14,538 nt of DNA, taken from positions 1-14,538 of the forward strand of contig JAZLCO010000002.1 in NCBI GenBank assembly GCA_045614225.1, in the 5' to 3' direction. How positions within the stretch are numbered: position 1 is the stretch's first letter; each line of letters starts with the position of its first letter. The position numbers and the translations under genes were made by a program. Positions 1 to 5,838 of the stretch are shown one piece after another. The notes beneath the pieces were generated by a model. The model had not been told where the DNA came from. It ran no database searches and worked only from the letters and a program-made list of their open reading frames with translations. The stretch is from UBA9715 sp045614225. Its GTDB lineage: Bacteria > Actinomycetota > Coriobacteriia > Coriobacteriales > Eggerthellaceae.

Positions 1-930
1 GTTGATGAAGTTGAACTGGTTCGTCACGTTGTAGGTGTACGTGAACATCATGACGAGCGTGCCCGCGCTGATACCGAACCACGCGTTTCCGCCCGCGATG
101 AAGACCGTGACGATGGCCATGATGCTCACGGCGATGCAAGCCGTGATGATGCCACGTGCGAGACTTGCCATCATGCGCTTGGAATCGCGTGCCACGACCT
201 CGCGGTTGGCGGTGTCGAACAGCCCGCGCTCGTAGTCCTCACGGCCGTAGGTCTTCACAGCCAGGATGTTGGCCACGCTGTCGGCGAGCTCGCCCGACAG
301 CTGGTTCTGCGCCCCGGCGGCTTGCTCGTTGAGGTTCAGGATGCGTCGGTACATGAGATAGCTCACCGTGCCGTACAGCACGAGCAGCACCATGAGGATG
401 ACAACGTAAATGGGAACGCGTGGGCCGAGCACGATGCAGATGAACACAACCGACTCGAGAACCGGCAGGAATGGGAAGTTGATGCCCTCGACGATCTGGT
501 TGTAGGCCGCCATGAATTTGCTCGTCTGCGACACGAGCGTGCCACCGAAGCGGTTCGAATGGAAGCTCATCGACTGGTTCGACAGCGCATCGAAACACAT
601 CGTGGCTAGGTCGTACGACACCGCGATCTCGAGCTTCCACAGCGTGTAGTCCTGCAGCTTGCTTGCCGCCTGGCCGCACACGTTGATGGCCAGAAGCGCC
701 ACGATGTAGGGACCGAACACGTTGAACACCTGGTCGGCCGCGACCGGCTCGGCCGAGATGCGGTCAACGATCAGGCTCATGACGTAGGGGTTGCCATAGG
801 TCAACAGGATGCCGAACCCGATGGTCGACAACACCATCGTGATGTACAGCCCCAAATGATTGCGCGTGACCTGCCAGTAGTAGTGCAGCGTGCGCCGTGT
901 TGTCTGCTGGCTCCCAAAACTCTTCGCCAT
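1..930 (-). CDS. ABC exporter, N-terminal transmembrane domain (partial)
   Basis: This is the first 310 residues of an ABC transporter whose membrane domain and ATPase are normally fused. The open frame runs unbroken from an ATG at 928-930 off the left edge. An AAGGAGG ribosome binding site lies about 8 bases upstream, which fixes the start. Hydrophobic segments typical of an exporter membrane domain (ABC_membrane type) fall at about residues 26-45, 75-90, 170-205 and 275-300. The linker contains the motif region ending in ILAVKTYGRED, characteristic of the coupling region of such exporters (compare VKAFGRE-like motifs). The Walker A, signature and Walker B motifs would lie beyond the window, so the ATPase half is not seen. 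Such half-transporters usually pair with a second subunit encoded next door. The exported substrate cannot be deduced. Confidence 0.88.
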   Translation of the reverse strand, partial: MAKSFGSQQTTRRTLHYYWQVTRNHLGLYITMVLSTIGFGILLTYGNPYVMSLIVDRISAEPVAADQVFNVFGPYIVALLAINVCGQAASKLQDYTLWKLEIAVSYDLATMCFDALSNQSMSFHSNRFGGTLVSQTSKFMAAYNQIVEGINFPFLPVLESVVFICIVLGPRVPIYVVILMVLLVLYGTVSYLMYRRILNLNEQAAGAQNQLSGELADSVANILAVKTYGREDYERGLFDTANREVVARDSKRMMASLARGIITACIAVSIMAIVTVFIAGGNAWFGISAGTLVMMFTYTYNVTNQFNFIN

Positions 931-972
931 CCGACGCGCCTCCTTACGTTCAGCGCACTAGGATAGCAGATG

Positions 973-985
973 TGAGTCGGCGCCC
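973..985. repeat. Copy 1 of a 13-base repeat TGAGTCGGCGCCC
   Basis: The 13-mer occurs exactly twice in the window, here and at 3296-3308. Each copy sits 25-45 bases past the stop codon of a minus-strand gene. On the transcribed strand both copies follow a TCAGG stretch. It may be part of a shared 3'-end element, or chance; no poly-T follows. Confidence 0.4.
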
Positions 986-1009
986 TGACCCGAGCTCGCT
1001 ATCACCAGC

Positions 1010-1375
1010 TCACTTGAGCTTGCCCAACGGCACCATGGTGGGGCAGCCACGCGAACCCTCGCGATAAGGATCGTTCTTGCGGCCGCAGGGGAAGCCGCAG
1101 ATGATGCGATTCGATTTGCACTCGGCTGGTTGGACAGCTTCACGGAACGCCTCAGTCAGGTCAGCACCGCATCCAACGCACGTCGGGGTCGACACGCCAC
1201 CACGCTCTATGATCTTCTTCTCCATGACGCTTTTACGATGCGGCAAGTCGAAGTAGATGAGGTACTCGTCACGCGACATCTCGGCCAAGAGCCCGCATTC
1301 GGGGCAATGCGCTTGCACGATGCGCTTGGGGCGACAGTCGCCGCACAGCGGATTGCACGATGCCGCATAGCACAT
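1010..1375 (-). CDS. Cysteine-rich small protein of unknown function
   Basis: A 121-residue protein with 12 cysteines (2, 7, 11, 14, 24, 27, 66, 69, 86, 93, 97, 111), about 10 percent of the chain. They form paired knuckles: CNPLCGDC at 7-14, CPEC at 24-27, CVGC at 66-69 and CGFPC at 93-97, spaced as in zinc ribbons. No signal peptide or membrane segment is visible, so it is probably cytoplasmic and binds zinc or an Fe-S cluster. The ATG at 1373-1375 has a purine-rich AAAGGG about 11 bases upstream. It lies between the Nudix gene and the ABC exporter on the same strand, 79 bases before the exporter start. I do not recognise a named family. The Cys pairing makes a chance frame unlikely; the long plus-strand frame across it is a shadow. 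Confidence 0.75.
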   Translation of the reverse strand: MCYAASCNPLCGDCRPKRIVQAHCPECGLLAEMSRDEYLIYFDLPHRKSVMEKKIIERGGVSTPTCVGCGADLTEAFREAVQPAECKSNRIICGFPCGRKNDPYREGSRGCPTMVPLGKLK

Positions 1376-1411
1376 GACGACCCCACCCTTTCTTTCCTCG
1401 ACAGAGCACCT

Positions 1412-1429
1412 ATCAGACTAATCAGATTA
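1412..1429. repeat. Tandem 9-base repeat upstream of the Cys-rich gene
   Basis: ATCAGACTA is followed immediately by ATCAGATTA (8 of 9 identical). It lies about 40 bases upstream of the Cys-rich gene start. On the minus strand it overlaps a GATAAT hexamer (plus 1427-1432) that could be a -10 box, but I see no matching -35. It is a possible operator or chance. Confidence 0.25.
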
Positions 1430-1531
1430 TCCCAAAGCCAAACAGTTTCGACAGGAGCCGAACGGCTACTCTTTGATCACCGCCCCATCCCTCGCAACGG
1501 AGCTCGGATCTCGTTGCAAAAGAACAACCTC

Positions 1532-2047
1532 TTAACGCGCTTCTGCTTCGAGAGCCTGGCGCAGACGCTCGTAGTGCAGGAACGTGCCCGACTCTGCCAA
1601 GGCCGTGATCTCGTCCCACGTGGCGAATTTGAAGTCAATCGCCTCGGAATCTTGCAGCGTCACGTCCGATGCATCAACATCGAGATGGAAGTGGTAGATA
1701 TCGACGATATAGTTGTCTCCGCGCTTCAAGTCGACGTTCGTGTACGAATACACAGGCACGAGCGGCTCGGCCGACACGTCGAGGCCAGCTTCCTCGCCCA
1801 CCTCGCGCACGACGGCAGTCTGCGACGTCTCGCCCGACAGCACGCCGCCGCCCGAGACTTCCCACCAGCCGGCTCCCCAGCTCTTGTCGAGCGCGCGTTG
1901 CGTGATGAGGAACTCGCCGCGTGCGTTTTCGACAAGCGCCAACACATAAAGCATGTACTCGCCCTCGTGAAGGAACAGACCTTCGCGCGGACGCGCCTCA
2001 CCTGTCCGGTTTCGCTCGGCATCGTAGATATCAACCAGTTCTTCCAT
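1532..2047 (-). CDS. Nudix hydrolase, isomerase/YfcD-like branch
   Basis: A 171-residue Nudix-fold pyrophosphohydrolase. The full Nudix box GX5EX7REUXEEXGU is present: a Gly-Gly-Val-Leu-Ser-Gly-Glu stretch, seven residues, then REVGEEAGL. It lies at about residues 68-90, with the two glutamates of the EE pair as metal ligands. The N-terminal EELVDIYDAERNRTGE pattern followed by an LF.H.GE..L.V motif resembles the isopentenyl-diphosphate isomerase/YfcD group, which acts on nucleoside or other diphosphate compounds. The active-site Cys of true isomerases is not evident. I chose the ATG at 2045-2047 because AGGAG lies 5 bases before it; an upstream in-frame ATG at 2104 would sit inside an inverted repeat and has no ribosome binding site. 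The substrate is unknown. The upstream 13-base inverted repeat may control it. Confidence 0.88.
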   Translation of the reverse strand: MEELVDIYDAERNRTGEARPREGLFLHEGEYMLYVLALVENARGEFLITQRALDKSWGAGWWEVSGGGVLSGETSQTAVVREVGEEAGLDVSAEPLVPVYSYTNVDLKRGDNYIVDIYHFHLDVDASDVTLQDSEAIDFKFATWDEITALAESGTFLHYERLRQALEAEAR

Positions 2048-2083
2048 CACCGCTCCTGTTCTCATCTGAATGTCGCACGATAT

Positions 2084-2124
2084 TGTAAACCGCAACAAGC
2101 GCAAACGGCCAGTTGCGGTTTACA
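2084..2124. promoter_or_regulatory. Perfect 13-base inverted repeat upstream of Nudix gene
   Basis: TGTAAACCGCAAC at 2084-2096 and its exact reverse complement at 2112-2124 are separated by 15 bases. On the minus strand the downstream arm overlaps a TACAAT hexamer (plus 2082-2087) that could be the -10 box of the Nudix gene, 35-40 bases before its start. This layout suits a repressor operator. It could also form a hairpin past the dehydrogenase gene, but no U-run follows, so a Rho-independent terminator is less likely. Confidence 0.5.
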
Positions 2125-2166
2125 TTGGTTGGCTCTTTTCAGGTGAGCGTAAATCTGGGGGTGAGC

Positions 2167-3198
2167 TCACTCGCCTTCCATCCTGAAAACGGTCTTCAAA
2201 CCTGTTTTCTTGTCGCACGCTGCTGCGAATGCAGCATCAGCCTGATCGAGCGTGAACTCACCAGTGATCAACTGGGACATGTCGATTGCCTTGTCGCGCA
2301 ACACCTCGATGACCTCACGCGCATCAGCAGGCGTGTACGACCGTGAGCCCATGACGGTGTATTCCTTGCTCATGAACTCGCTCGGTGTGATCTCGAGCGG
2401 GCGACCATCCAAAGTTACTGTCGCGAAAACCGAACCAGGACGACCCTGCTCCATGTACTCCTTGATCAGAATTCCCAAACCGACGTAATCGAGATACTTG
2501 TCAACGTTTGCGCGCTCGTACGAGTTGATGTTGACAATGCCGAATTTCTCGCCAGCGTAGTCGATAAGGCTTGCTTCTGAGTTATCGAACACGTCGACAC
2601 CCCAGCTCTTCGCGAACTCGATGCGCTCGGGCATCTGCTCGCCCACGACGATATTCTTCACGCCCTGATGCGTCATGGACGCCCAAGCCATCAGGCCGAT
2701 GGGCCCCGCACCCCATATCACAACGTTGTCTCCAACCTGCACACCAGCACGATTCTTGCAATGCGTGCCAACACTGCACGGCTCGATGAGCGCTGCGGTG
2801 CGCAGCGGTAGGTCATCGGGAATAAGCTGCACGGTCTCACCAGCCACTGCTTTCACTGTGCCTGCATATTCGGCAAACCCGCCAGCCATGCACGAAAACC
2901 GTGAACCCATTGGCGACACGAAGTTGGGATCGACCCAAACGCGGTCGCCTTCCTTGAAGTCAGCGACATTTTCGCCAGTTTCCACAACATAGCCCACAAA
3001 CTCGTGACCGAACTTCGATCCATCTGCGATACCACCGTACAAGCCACCCTTCGTGTAGCCATGCACATCGGAGCCACAAATGCCTGCATAGGCAACCTTA
3101 ATCAACAATCCATCTGGCCCAAAGTCCGGTATGGGTATATCGGTTAGTTCAACTTCGCCCTTCGTTTTGAAAATGAGCTGCTTCATAGTGCCTTCCAT
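2167..3198 (-). CDS. Zinc-dependent medium-chain alcohol/polyol dehydrogenase
   Basis: A 343-residue member of the medium-chain dehydrogenase superfamily, closest by eye to the sorbitol/threonine/butanediol dehydrogenase group. It should oxidise or reduce a hydroxyl/carbonyl using NAD(P) in the cytoplasm. Visible motifs are catalytic-zinc Cys41 (AGICGSDVHGY), His65-Glu66 (GHEFVGYV), the IEP motif at 138-140 and the nucleotide-binding GAGPIG at 163-168. The usual structural-zinc loop with four cysteines is replaced at about residues 90-106 by a segment with only Cys103, so the structural zinc is probably absent. A GAGGGGG precedes the ATG at 3198; the in-frame ATG at 3186 is an alternative. 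It follows the VOC gene after 154 bases containing an imperfect palindrome, so it may have its own promoter. The substrate is unknown. Confidence 0.9.
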   Translation of the reverse strand: MEGTMKQLIFKTKGEVELTDIPIPDFGPDGLLIKVAYAGICGSDVHGYTKGGLYGGIADGSKFGHEFVGYVVETGENVADFKEGDRVWVDPNFVSPMGSRFSCMAGGFAEYAGTVKAVAGETVQLIPDDLPLRTAALIEPCSVGTHCKNRAGVQVGDNVVIWGAGPIGLMAWASMTHQGVKNIVVGEQMPERIEFAKSWGVDVFDNSEASLIDYAGEKFGIVNINSYERANVDKYLDYVGLGILIKEYMEQGRPGSVFATVTLDGRPLEITPSEFMSKEYTVMGSRSYTPADAREVIEVLRDKAIDMSQLITGEFTLDQADAAFAAACDKKTGLKTVFRMEGE

Positions 3199-3248
3199 AA
3201 TTCCCCCTCGAAAATATGGCTTTAATTCAAAGAGCTTGCGCTCAAGAC

Positions 3249-3274
3249 ACTGACCAGCAACGTTCCAGGCCAGT
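3249..3274. promoter_or_regulatory. Imperfect 26-base palindrome upstream of the dehydrogenase
   Basis: The arms ACTGACCAGC and CCAGGCCAGT pair at 7 of 10 positions around a central AACGTT. It lies 51-76 bases upstream of the dehydrogenase start, where an operator is expected. No convincing -35/-10 pair was found, so this is only a candidate. Confidence 0.3.
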
Positions 3275-3295
3275 TAGAATAAAACTGTGTTCGAA

Positions 3296-3308
3296 TGAGT
3301 CGGCGCCC
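3296..3308. repeat. Copy 2 of the 13-base repeat TGAGTCGGCGCCC
   Basis: Identical to the copy at 973-985. It lies just past the 3' end of the VOC gene and abuts a weak stem (3308-3314 with 3336-3342). Confidence 0.4.
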
Positions 3309-3342
3309 GACACCTGATCCATTGCGAAATCAATTGGTGCCG
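3308..3342 (-). terminator. Weak stem-loop after the VOC gene
   Basis: On the minus strand CGGCACC (3342-3336) can pair with GGTGTCG (3314-3308) with one G-U pair. The 21-base loop can form a further four-base stem (ATTG/CAAT). It starts 11 bases past the VOC stop. There is no U-run, so termination would be inefficient; it may be an mRNA 3'-end structure. Confidence 0.25.
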
Positions 3343-3352
3343 GGGCTACGAC

Positions 3353-3889
3353 TTATGCTTTCATGGCGGCGATGACGGTTTGCAAGTCCATCCAGGGACT
3401 CTCGCCGTCCCAAATCTCGCGCGCCTTTTTCGTCATGTCGATGACGGGGTTGTACTCGTGGATCTCAAGGTGGTGTCCGATATTCTCACCACACATGGTG
3501 TCGACGTAGGCGATGGGCTTGCCGCTGCTTGTCATGAATTGCCCGACCTCGTAGCCATGCTCCTTGAGTTTCGCAACAGCTTCATCGAAGTTGTCGACGA
3601 TTATGTTGACATGGTTGAATCCGTAGCCATTCTCATCGAACAACATGGCCTCGTCGTTCGTCTTCTGGACGAACTCGACCTGCATCTGGCCCCACATGCC
3701 GAGCGCAATGACGATCTCCGGATCGGCTTCCTCGCCGCGCACTGTGCATGTCTCGTAATGCAAGGGACCCATTTTCAGAAACGGGCCTGCACCGAAGAGC
3801 TCATAGAACTCCTGAACGGCCGCATCGATGTCTTTAACCGTGTAAGACAACTGGTCGGGACCATACTTGTTGAAAATAGTCTCGTACAT
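3353..3889 (-). CDS. VOC superfamily (glyoxalase/methylmalonyl-CoA-epimerase-like) protein
   Basis: A 178-residue vicinal-oxygen-chelate protein built from two beta-alpha-beta-beta-beta repeats (about 10-75 and 90-145). The expected metal-ligand positions are filled by Gln13, Glu72 (QVEFVQ), His93 (FNHVNIIVD) and Glu142 (HHLEIHEY). This Q/E/H/E set is compatible with a divalent metal, as in epimerases and glyoxalases of the Glyoxalase_4 type. It probably catalyses epimerisation, isomerisation or lyase chemistry on a small oxygenated acid or CoA ester; the exact reaction cannot be read. The start at 3889 is preferred because AAAGGA lies 7-9 bases upstream; the in-frame ATG at 3925 has no ribosome binding site. 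It lies 54 bases after the SDR gene on the same strand, consistent with one transcript. Confidence 0.87.
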   Translation of the reverse strand: MYETIFNKYGPDQLSYTVKDIDAAVQEFYELFGAGPFLKMGPLHYETCTVRGEEADPEIVIALGMWGQMQVEFVQKTNDEAMLFDENGYGFNHVNIIVDNFDEAVAKLKEHGYEVGQFMTSSGKPIAYVDTMCGENIGHHLEIHEYNPVIDMTKKAREIWDGESPWMDLQTVIAAMKA

Positions 3890-3943
3890 GACTATTCCTT
3901 TCCTTTCGAATGCCGCCTCCAGCATCCATCCTTTTATCGTTCG

Positions 3944-4720
3944 TTAGCAGAGCTGACCGCCATCCATGATGAGATGCTGCCCGGTCATAAAGCTCGATGC
4001 ATCTGATGCTAGGAACAAAATGCCATAGGCAATGTCCTCGGGCTCTCCGAAGCGGCCAAGTGGAATCTTCGCCTGAAATTGCTCGACAAGCTGCGGATAG
4101 GCCATCATGCCGTGCGTCATGTCAGTGTCGATGAGACCGGGATAGATGGTGTTCACGCGCACCCGATGCGGCGCCAAAGCACTTGCAAGATTATGGGTGA
4201 GCGAACGGATTGCACCCTTCGTAGCGGTATAAGCAGCAGAGCCATCTGCAGTCCACGCCGCAAGTGAGGCGACGGGGATGATTGCTCCTACGCCGTTCTT
4301 TGCGCACTCTTCCCAACCGTACTTCATCATCCAGAACACGCCATCCAAATTGATTCCTTGAACATTGCGCCAGTTGTCGGAATCAAACACCATGTTCATG
4401 TCGCCCCGAGAAGGCAAACCCGAAATACCAGCGGAAAGAACCATTATGTCCAAACGCCCGAATTTCGAGATGCACGCCTCGACAGCAGCCTTGCACTGTT
4501 CCTCGGAAGAAACATCGCAAGCGATGTAAGCTGCTTCACCGCCGGCTTCTTCAATTTCAGCCGCCACTTCGGCAAGCTTGTCCTCGCGACGCGCTGTGAG
4601 AAACACCTTCGCGCCGTTTGCAGCGAGCACTTTCGCCGAAACGCTGCCGATTCCGTACGAGCTTGCTCCTGTCACGAGAGCAACACGTCCGGACAAGTCA
4701 AAAATATCCTTACGCAACAT
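3944..4720 (-). CDS. Classical short-chain dehydrogenase/reductase (SDR)
   Basis: A 258-residue SDR, full length for the family. It has the dinucleotide-binding TGASSYGIG at 17-25, the structural Asp69-Val70 pair, SAG at 96-98 in place of the usual NAG, and a complete catalytic tetrad Asn124, Ser152, Tyr164, Lys168 (YTATK). The C-terminal PG motif sits at about 194-195 (YPGLIDTDM). Arg44-Arg45 after the second strand favour NADP(H). It should reduce a ketone or oxidise a secondary alcohol; hydroxysteroid, acyl or cyclic polyketone substrates are all possible. AAGGA lies 7 bases before the ATG at 4718-4720. It is the first gene of an SDR-VOC-dehydrogenase set on the minus strand, just past a strong terminator. 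Its promoter must lie in or beside that terminator, or it depends on readthrough. Confidence 0.92.
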   Translation of the reverse strand: MLRKDIFDLSGRVALVTGASSYGIGSVSAKVLAANGAKVFLTARREDKLAEVAAEIEEAGGEAAYIACDVSSEEQCKAAVEACISKFGRLDIMVLSAGISGLPSRGDMNMVFDSDNWRNVQGINLDGVFWMMKYGWEECAKNGVGAIIPVASLAAWTADGSAAYTATKGAIRSLTHNLASALAPHRVRVNTIYPGLIDTDMTHGMMAYPQLVEQFQAKIPLGRFGEPEDIAYGILFLASDASSFMTGQHLIMDGGQLC

Positions 4721-4757
4721 AGTCGCATCCTTCCGTAGTTATCTCAGTGCTATCAGG

Positions 4758-4785
4758 AAAAACCCACCGCGTCTTCCACGCGGTG
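4758..4785 (-). terminator. Rho-independent terminator of the molybdoenzyme operon
   Basis: On the minus strand CACCGCGT (4785-4778), loop GGAAG, then ACGCGGTG (4772-4765) makes a perfect eight-base stem, followed by GG and TTTTT. It begins 5 bases past the zinc-ribbon stop codon and closes the five-gene operon that starts at 9360. Confidence 0.85.
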
Positions 4786-4789
4786 AACG

Positions 4790-5044
4790 CTACGCACTTG
4801 GCGGTTTGGGAACGCTTGGCGGAACCGGAGCGCTCGGCGCTGCCGGCGCAGAAGGCATTGGGGGCATTGACGGCATGGGCGGCATCGTTGCGAACGCGTC
4901 GAGCTTGGCCTGGTCGGCGTCGAAGTCGACTTTCATCTGTTCGAGCGGCTCACCGCATTGAGCGCACTCGGTTGCAATGGGCTTGTTGTTCGCCCCGCAC
5001 TTGGGGCATTTCTTCATCTGCATCTCAGTTGGTCTGAAGCACAT
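4790..5044 (-). CDS. Zinc-ribbon protein with methionine/proline-rich tail
   Basis: An 84-residue protein with an N-terminal zinc ribbon, Cys13-X2-Cys16 and Cys27-X2-Cys30, then a short linker and a low-complexity tail from about residue 53 to 84 made of MPPMP and AP/PP repeats. The tail is likely disordered and could bind a partner protein. It has no membrane segment or signal. The ATG at 5042-5044 has AGGAG 6 bases upstream, and this ribosome binding site lies in the 17-base gap after the FKBP stop. It is the last gene of the molybdoenzyme operon and directly precedes the terminator. An assembly or scaffold role for the enzyme is inferred only from position. Met codons at residues 8 and 10 could be alternative starts but lack a ribosome binding site. 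Confidence 0.82.
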   Translation of the reverse strand: MCFRPTEMQMKKCPKCGANNKPIATECAQCGEPLEQMKVDFDADQAKLDAFATMPPMPSMPPMPSAPAAPSAPVPPSVPKPPSA

Positions 5045-5061
5045 TTCCCTCTCCTCTTTCG

Positions 5062-5496
5062 CTAATTGCCGCCATCCGCGACATCGACGAGCGTGATCTC
5101 GAACAGCAGGTCCTCGCCAGCGAGCTCATGGTTGCGGTCGAAGTAAAGCCATCCCTCCTCGGCTTTGATGAACCGCGCGCGGATCGACTCGGCAGGCGTC
5201 TCGATGACGATGAACTTCCCGATTTCCAGATTCTGGGAGTTCGGGAACATCGTCGCCGGCACACGCTCGATGAGCGACTCATCGTATTGGCCATATGCCT
5301 TCTCGCAGGGAATGCGCACGTTGACCGTGTTTCCCACCGCCATCGATCGCACGGCGTCCTCGAATGCGGCGAGCATGGTCCCGTCGCCCATCTTGAACTC
5401 GAACGGTTCACCGACCATGTACGAATTGCTGAACTCGGCGCCATTGTCGAGCTTGCCTATGAAATCGACCTTGACCTTTTGTCCATCTCGAATCAT
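5062..5496 (-). CDS. SlyD-like FKBP-type prolyl isomerase/chaperone
   Basis: A 144-residue FKBP-fold protein with the SlyD-type flap insertion. Diagnostic segments are AYGQYDE followed by ERVP (about 93-106) and the NHELAG motif (about 123-128) before the last strand. In SlyD such proteins bind unfolded clients and help mature metalloenzymes. The residue matching the catalytic Asp of FKBP12 is Ser23 (EFSNS), and the Trp of the floor of the pocket appears as Phe, so isomerase activity may be weak and chaperone action dominant. The ATG at 5496-5494 overlaps the upstream TGA in an ATGA, implying translational coupling to the orphan gene; longer in-frame starts at 5514 and 5574 lack ribosome binding sites. 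It lacks the metal-binding tail seen in its paralogue at 11484-12008. Its operon position suggests it helps fold the molybdoenzyme. Confidence 0.88.
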   Translation of the reverse strand: MIRDGQKVKVDFIGKLDNGAEFSNSYMVGEPFEFKMGDGTMLAAFEDAVRSMAVGNTVNVRIPCEKAYGQYDESLIERVPATMFPNSQNLEIGKFIVIETPAESIRARFIKAEEGWLYFDRNHELAGEDLLFEITLVDVADGGN

Positions 5497-5828
5497 TGCT
5501 TTTCCGTTCCCCATGCAGGCACGCAACCGGGCGGGTCCCAGTTGCGCGCCTTGCCGGTAACAAGGTTGAGCCACGTATCGTCAACCTTCACGAACAGCGG
5601 ACGGAGGACCATGTGCCCCCCATGTCGGGACGTGCCCACGTAGGCTACGCTTCCCTCTCCGCCAACGGCCATCCAAACGTTGCCGTCAATCTCGATGTAG
5701 CGGTTGCCGTCGACCCCGTGAAGCACGAGCGGAGCATCGTCCATGCCACATACGGGAACTTCGCAAATGCCCATCTGCTCGCAATACGAGCGAGCAGCTT
5801 CGACGTTGTCGACGGCTTCCGTCATCAT
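5493..5828 (-). CDS. Small orphan protein of the molybdoenzyme operon
   Basis: A protein of 110-111 residues that I cannot assign to a family. It sits 10 bases after the Fe-S subunit gene and overlaps the FKBP start by 4 bases, so it is clearly translated within the operon. Two adjacent ATG codons (5828 and 5825) could start it; neither has a strong ribosome binding site, so coupling to the upstream gene is likely. Counting from 5825, three cysteines lie near the N-terminus (15, 21, 26), and a fourth occurs in a PPGCVP motif near the C-terminus. A Gly/Val-rich middle (GNVWMAVGGEGSVAYVG) suggests a small beta fold. There is no signal peptide or membrane helix. Possible roles are a third subunit, a cofactor-insertion chaperone or a regulator of assembly; the sequence does not decide. 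Confidence 0.75.
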   Translation of the reverse strand: MMTEAVDNVEAARSYCEQMGICEVPVCGMDDAPLVLHGVDGNRYIEIDGNVWMAVGGEGSVAYVGTSRHGGHMVLRPLFVKVDDTWLNLVTGKARNWDPPGCVPAWGTEKQ

Positions 5829-5838
5829 GCAACTTCGC

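Noticed and set aside
1130..2146. A 338-codon plus-strand frame over the Nudix and Cys-rich genes
   Set aside because: It is antisense to a full Nudix box and to ordered Cys pairs on the minus strand; no motifs of its own.
3232..3243. Small hairpin GAGC-TTGC-GCTC upstream of the dehydrogenase
   Set aside because: A four-base stem is expected by chance and has no associated promoter or U-run.
3380..4006. A 208-codon plus-strand frame over the VOC gene
   Set aside because: It is a shadow of the VOC and SDR genes; the minus-strand proteins carry all catalytic motifs and ribosome binding sites.
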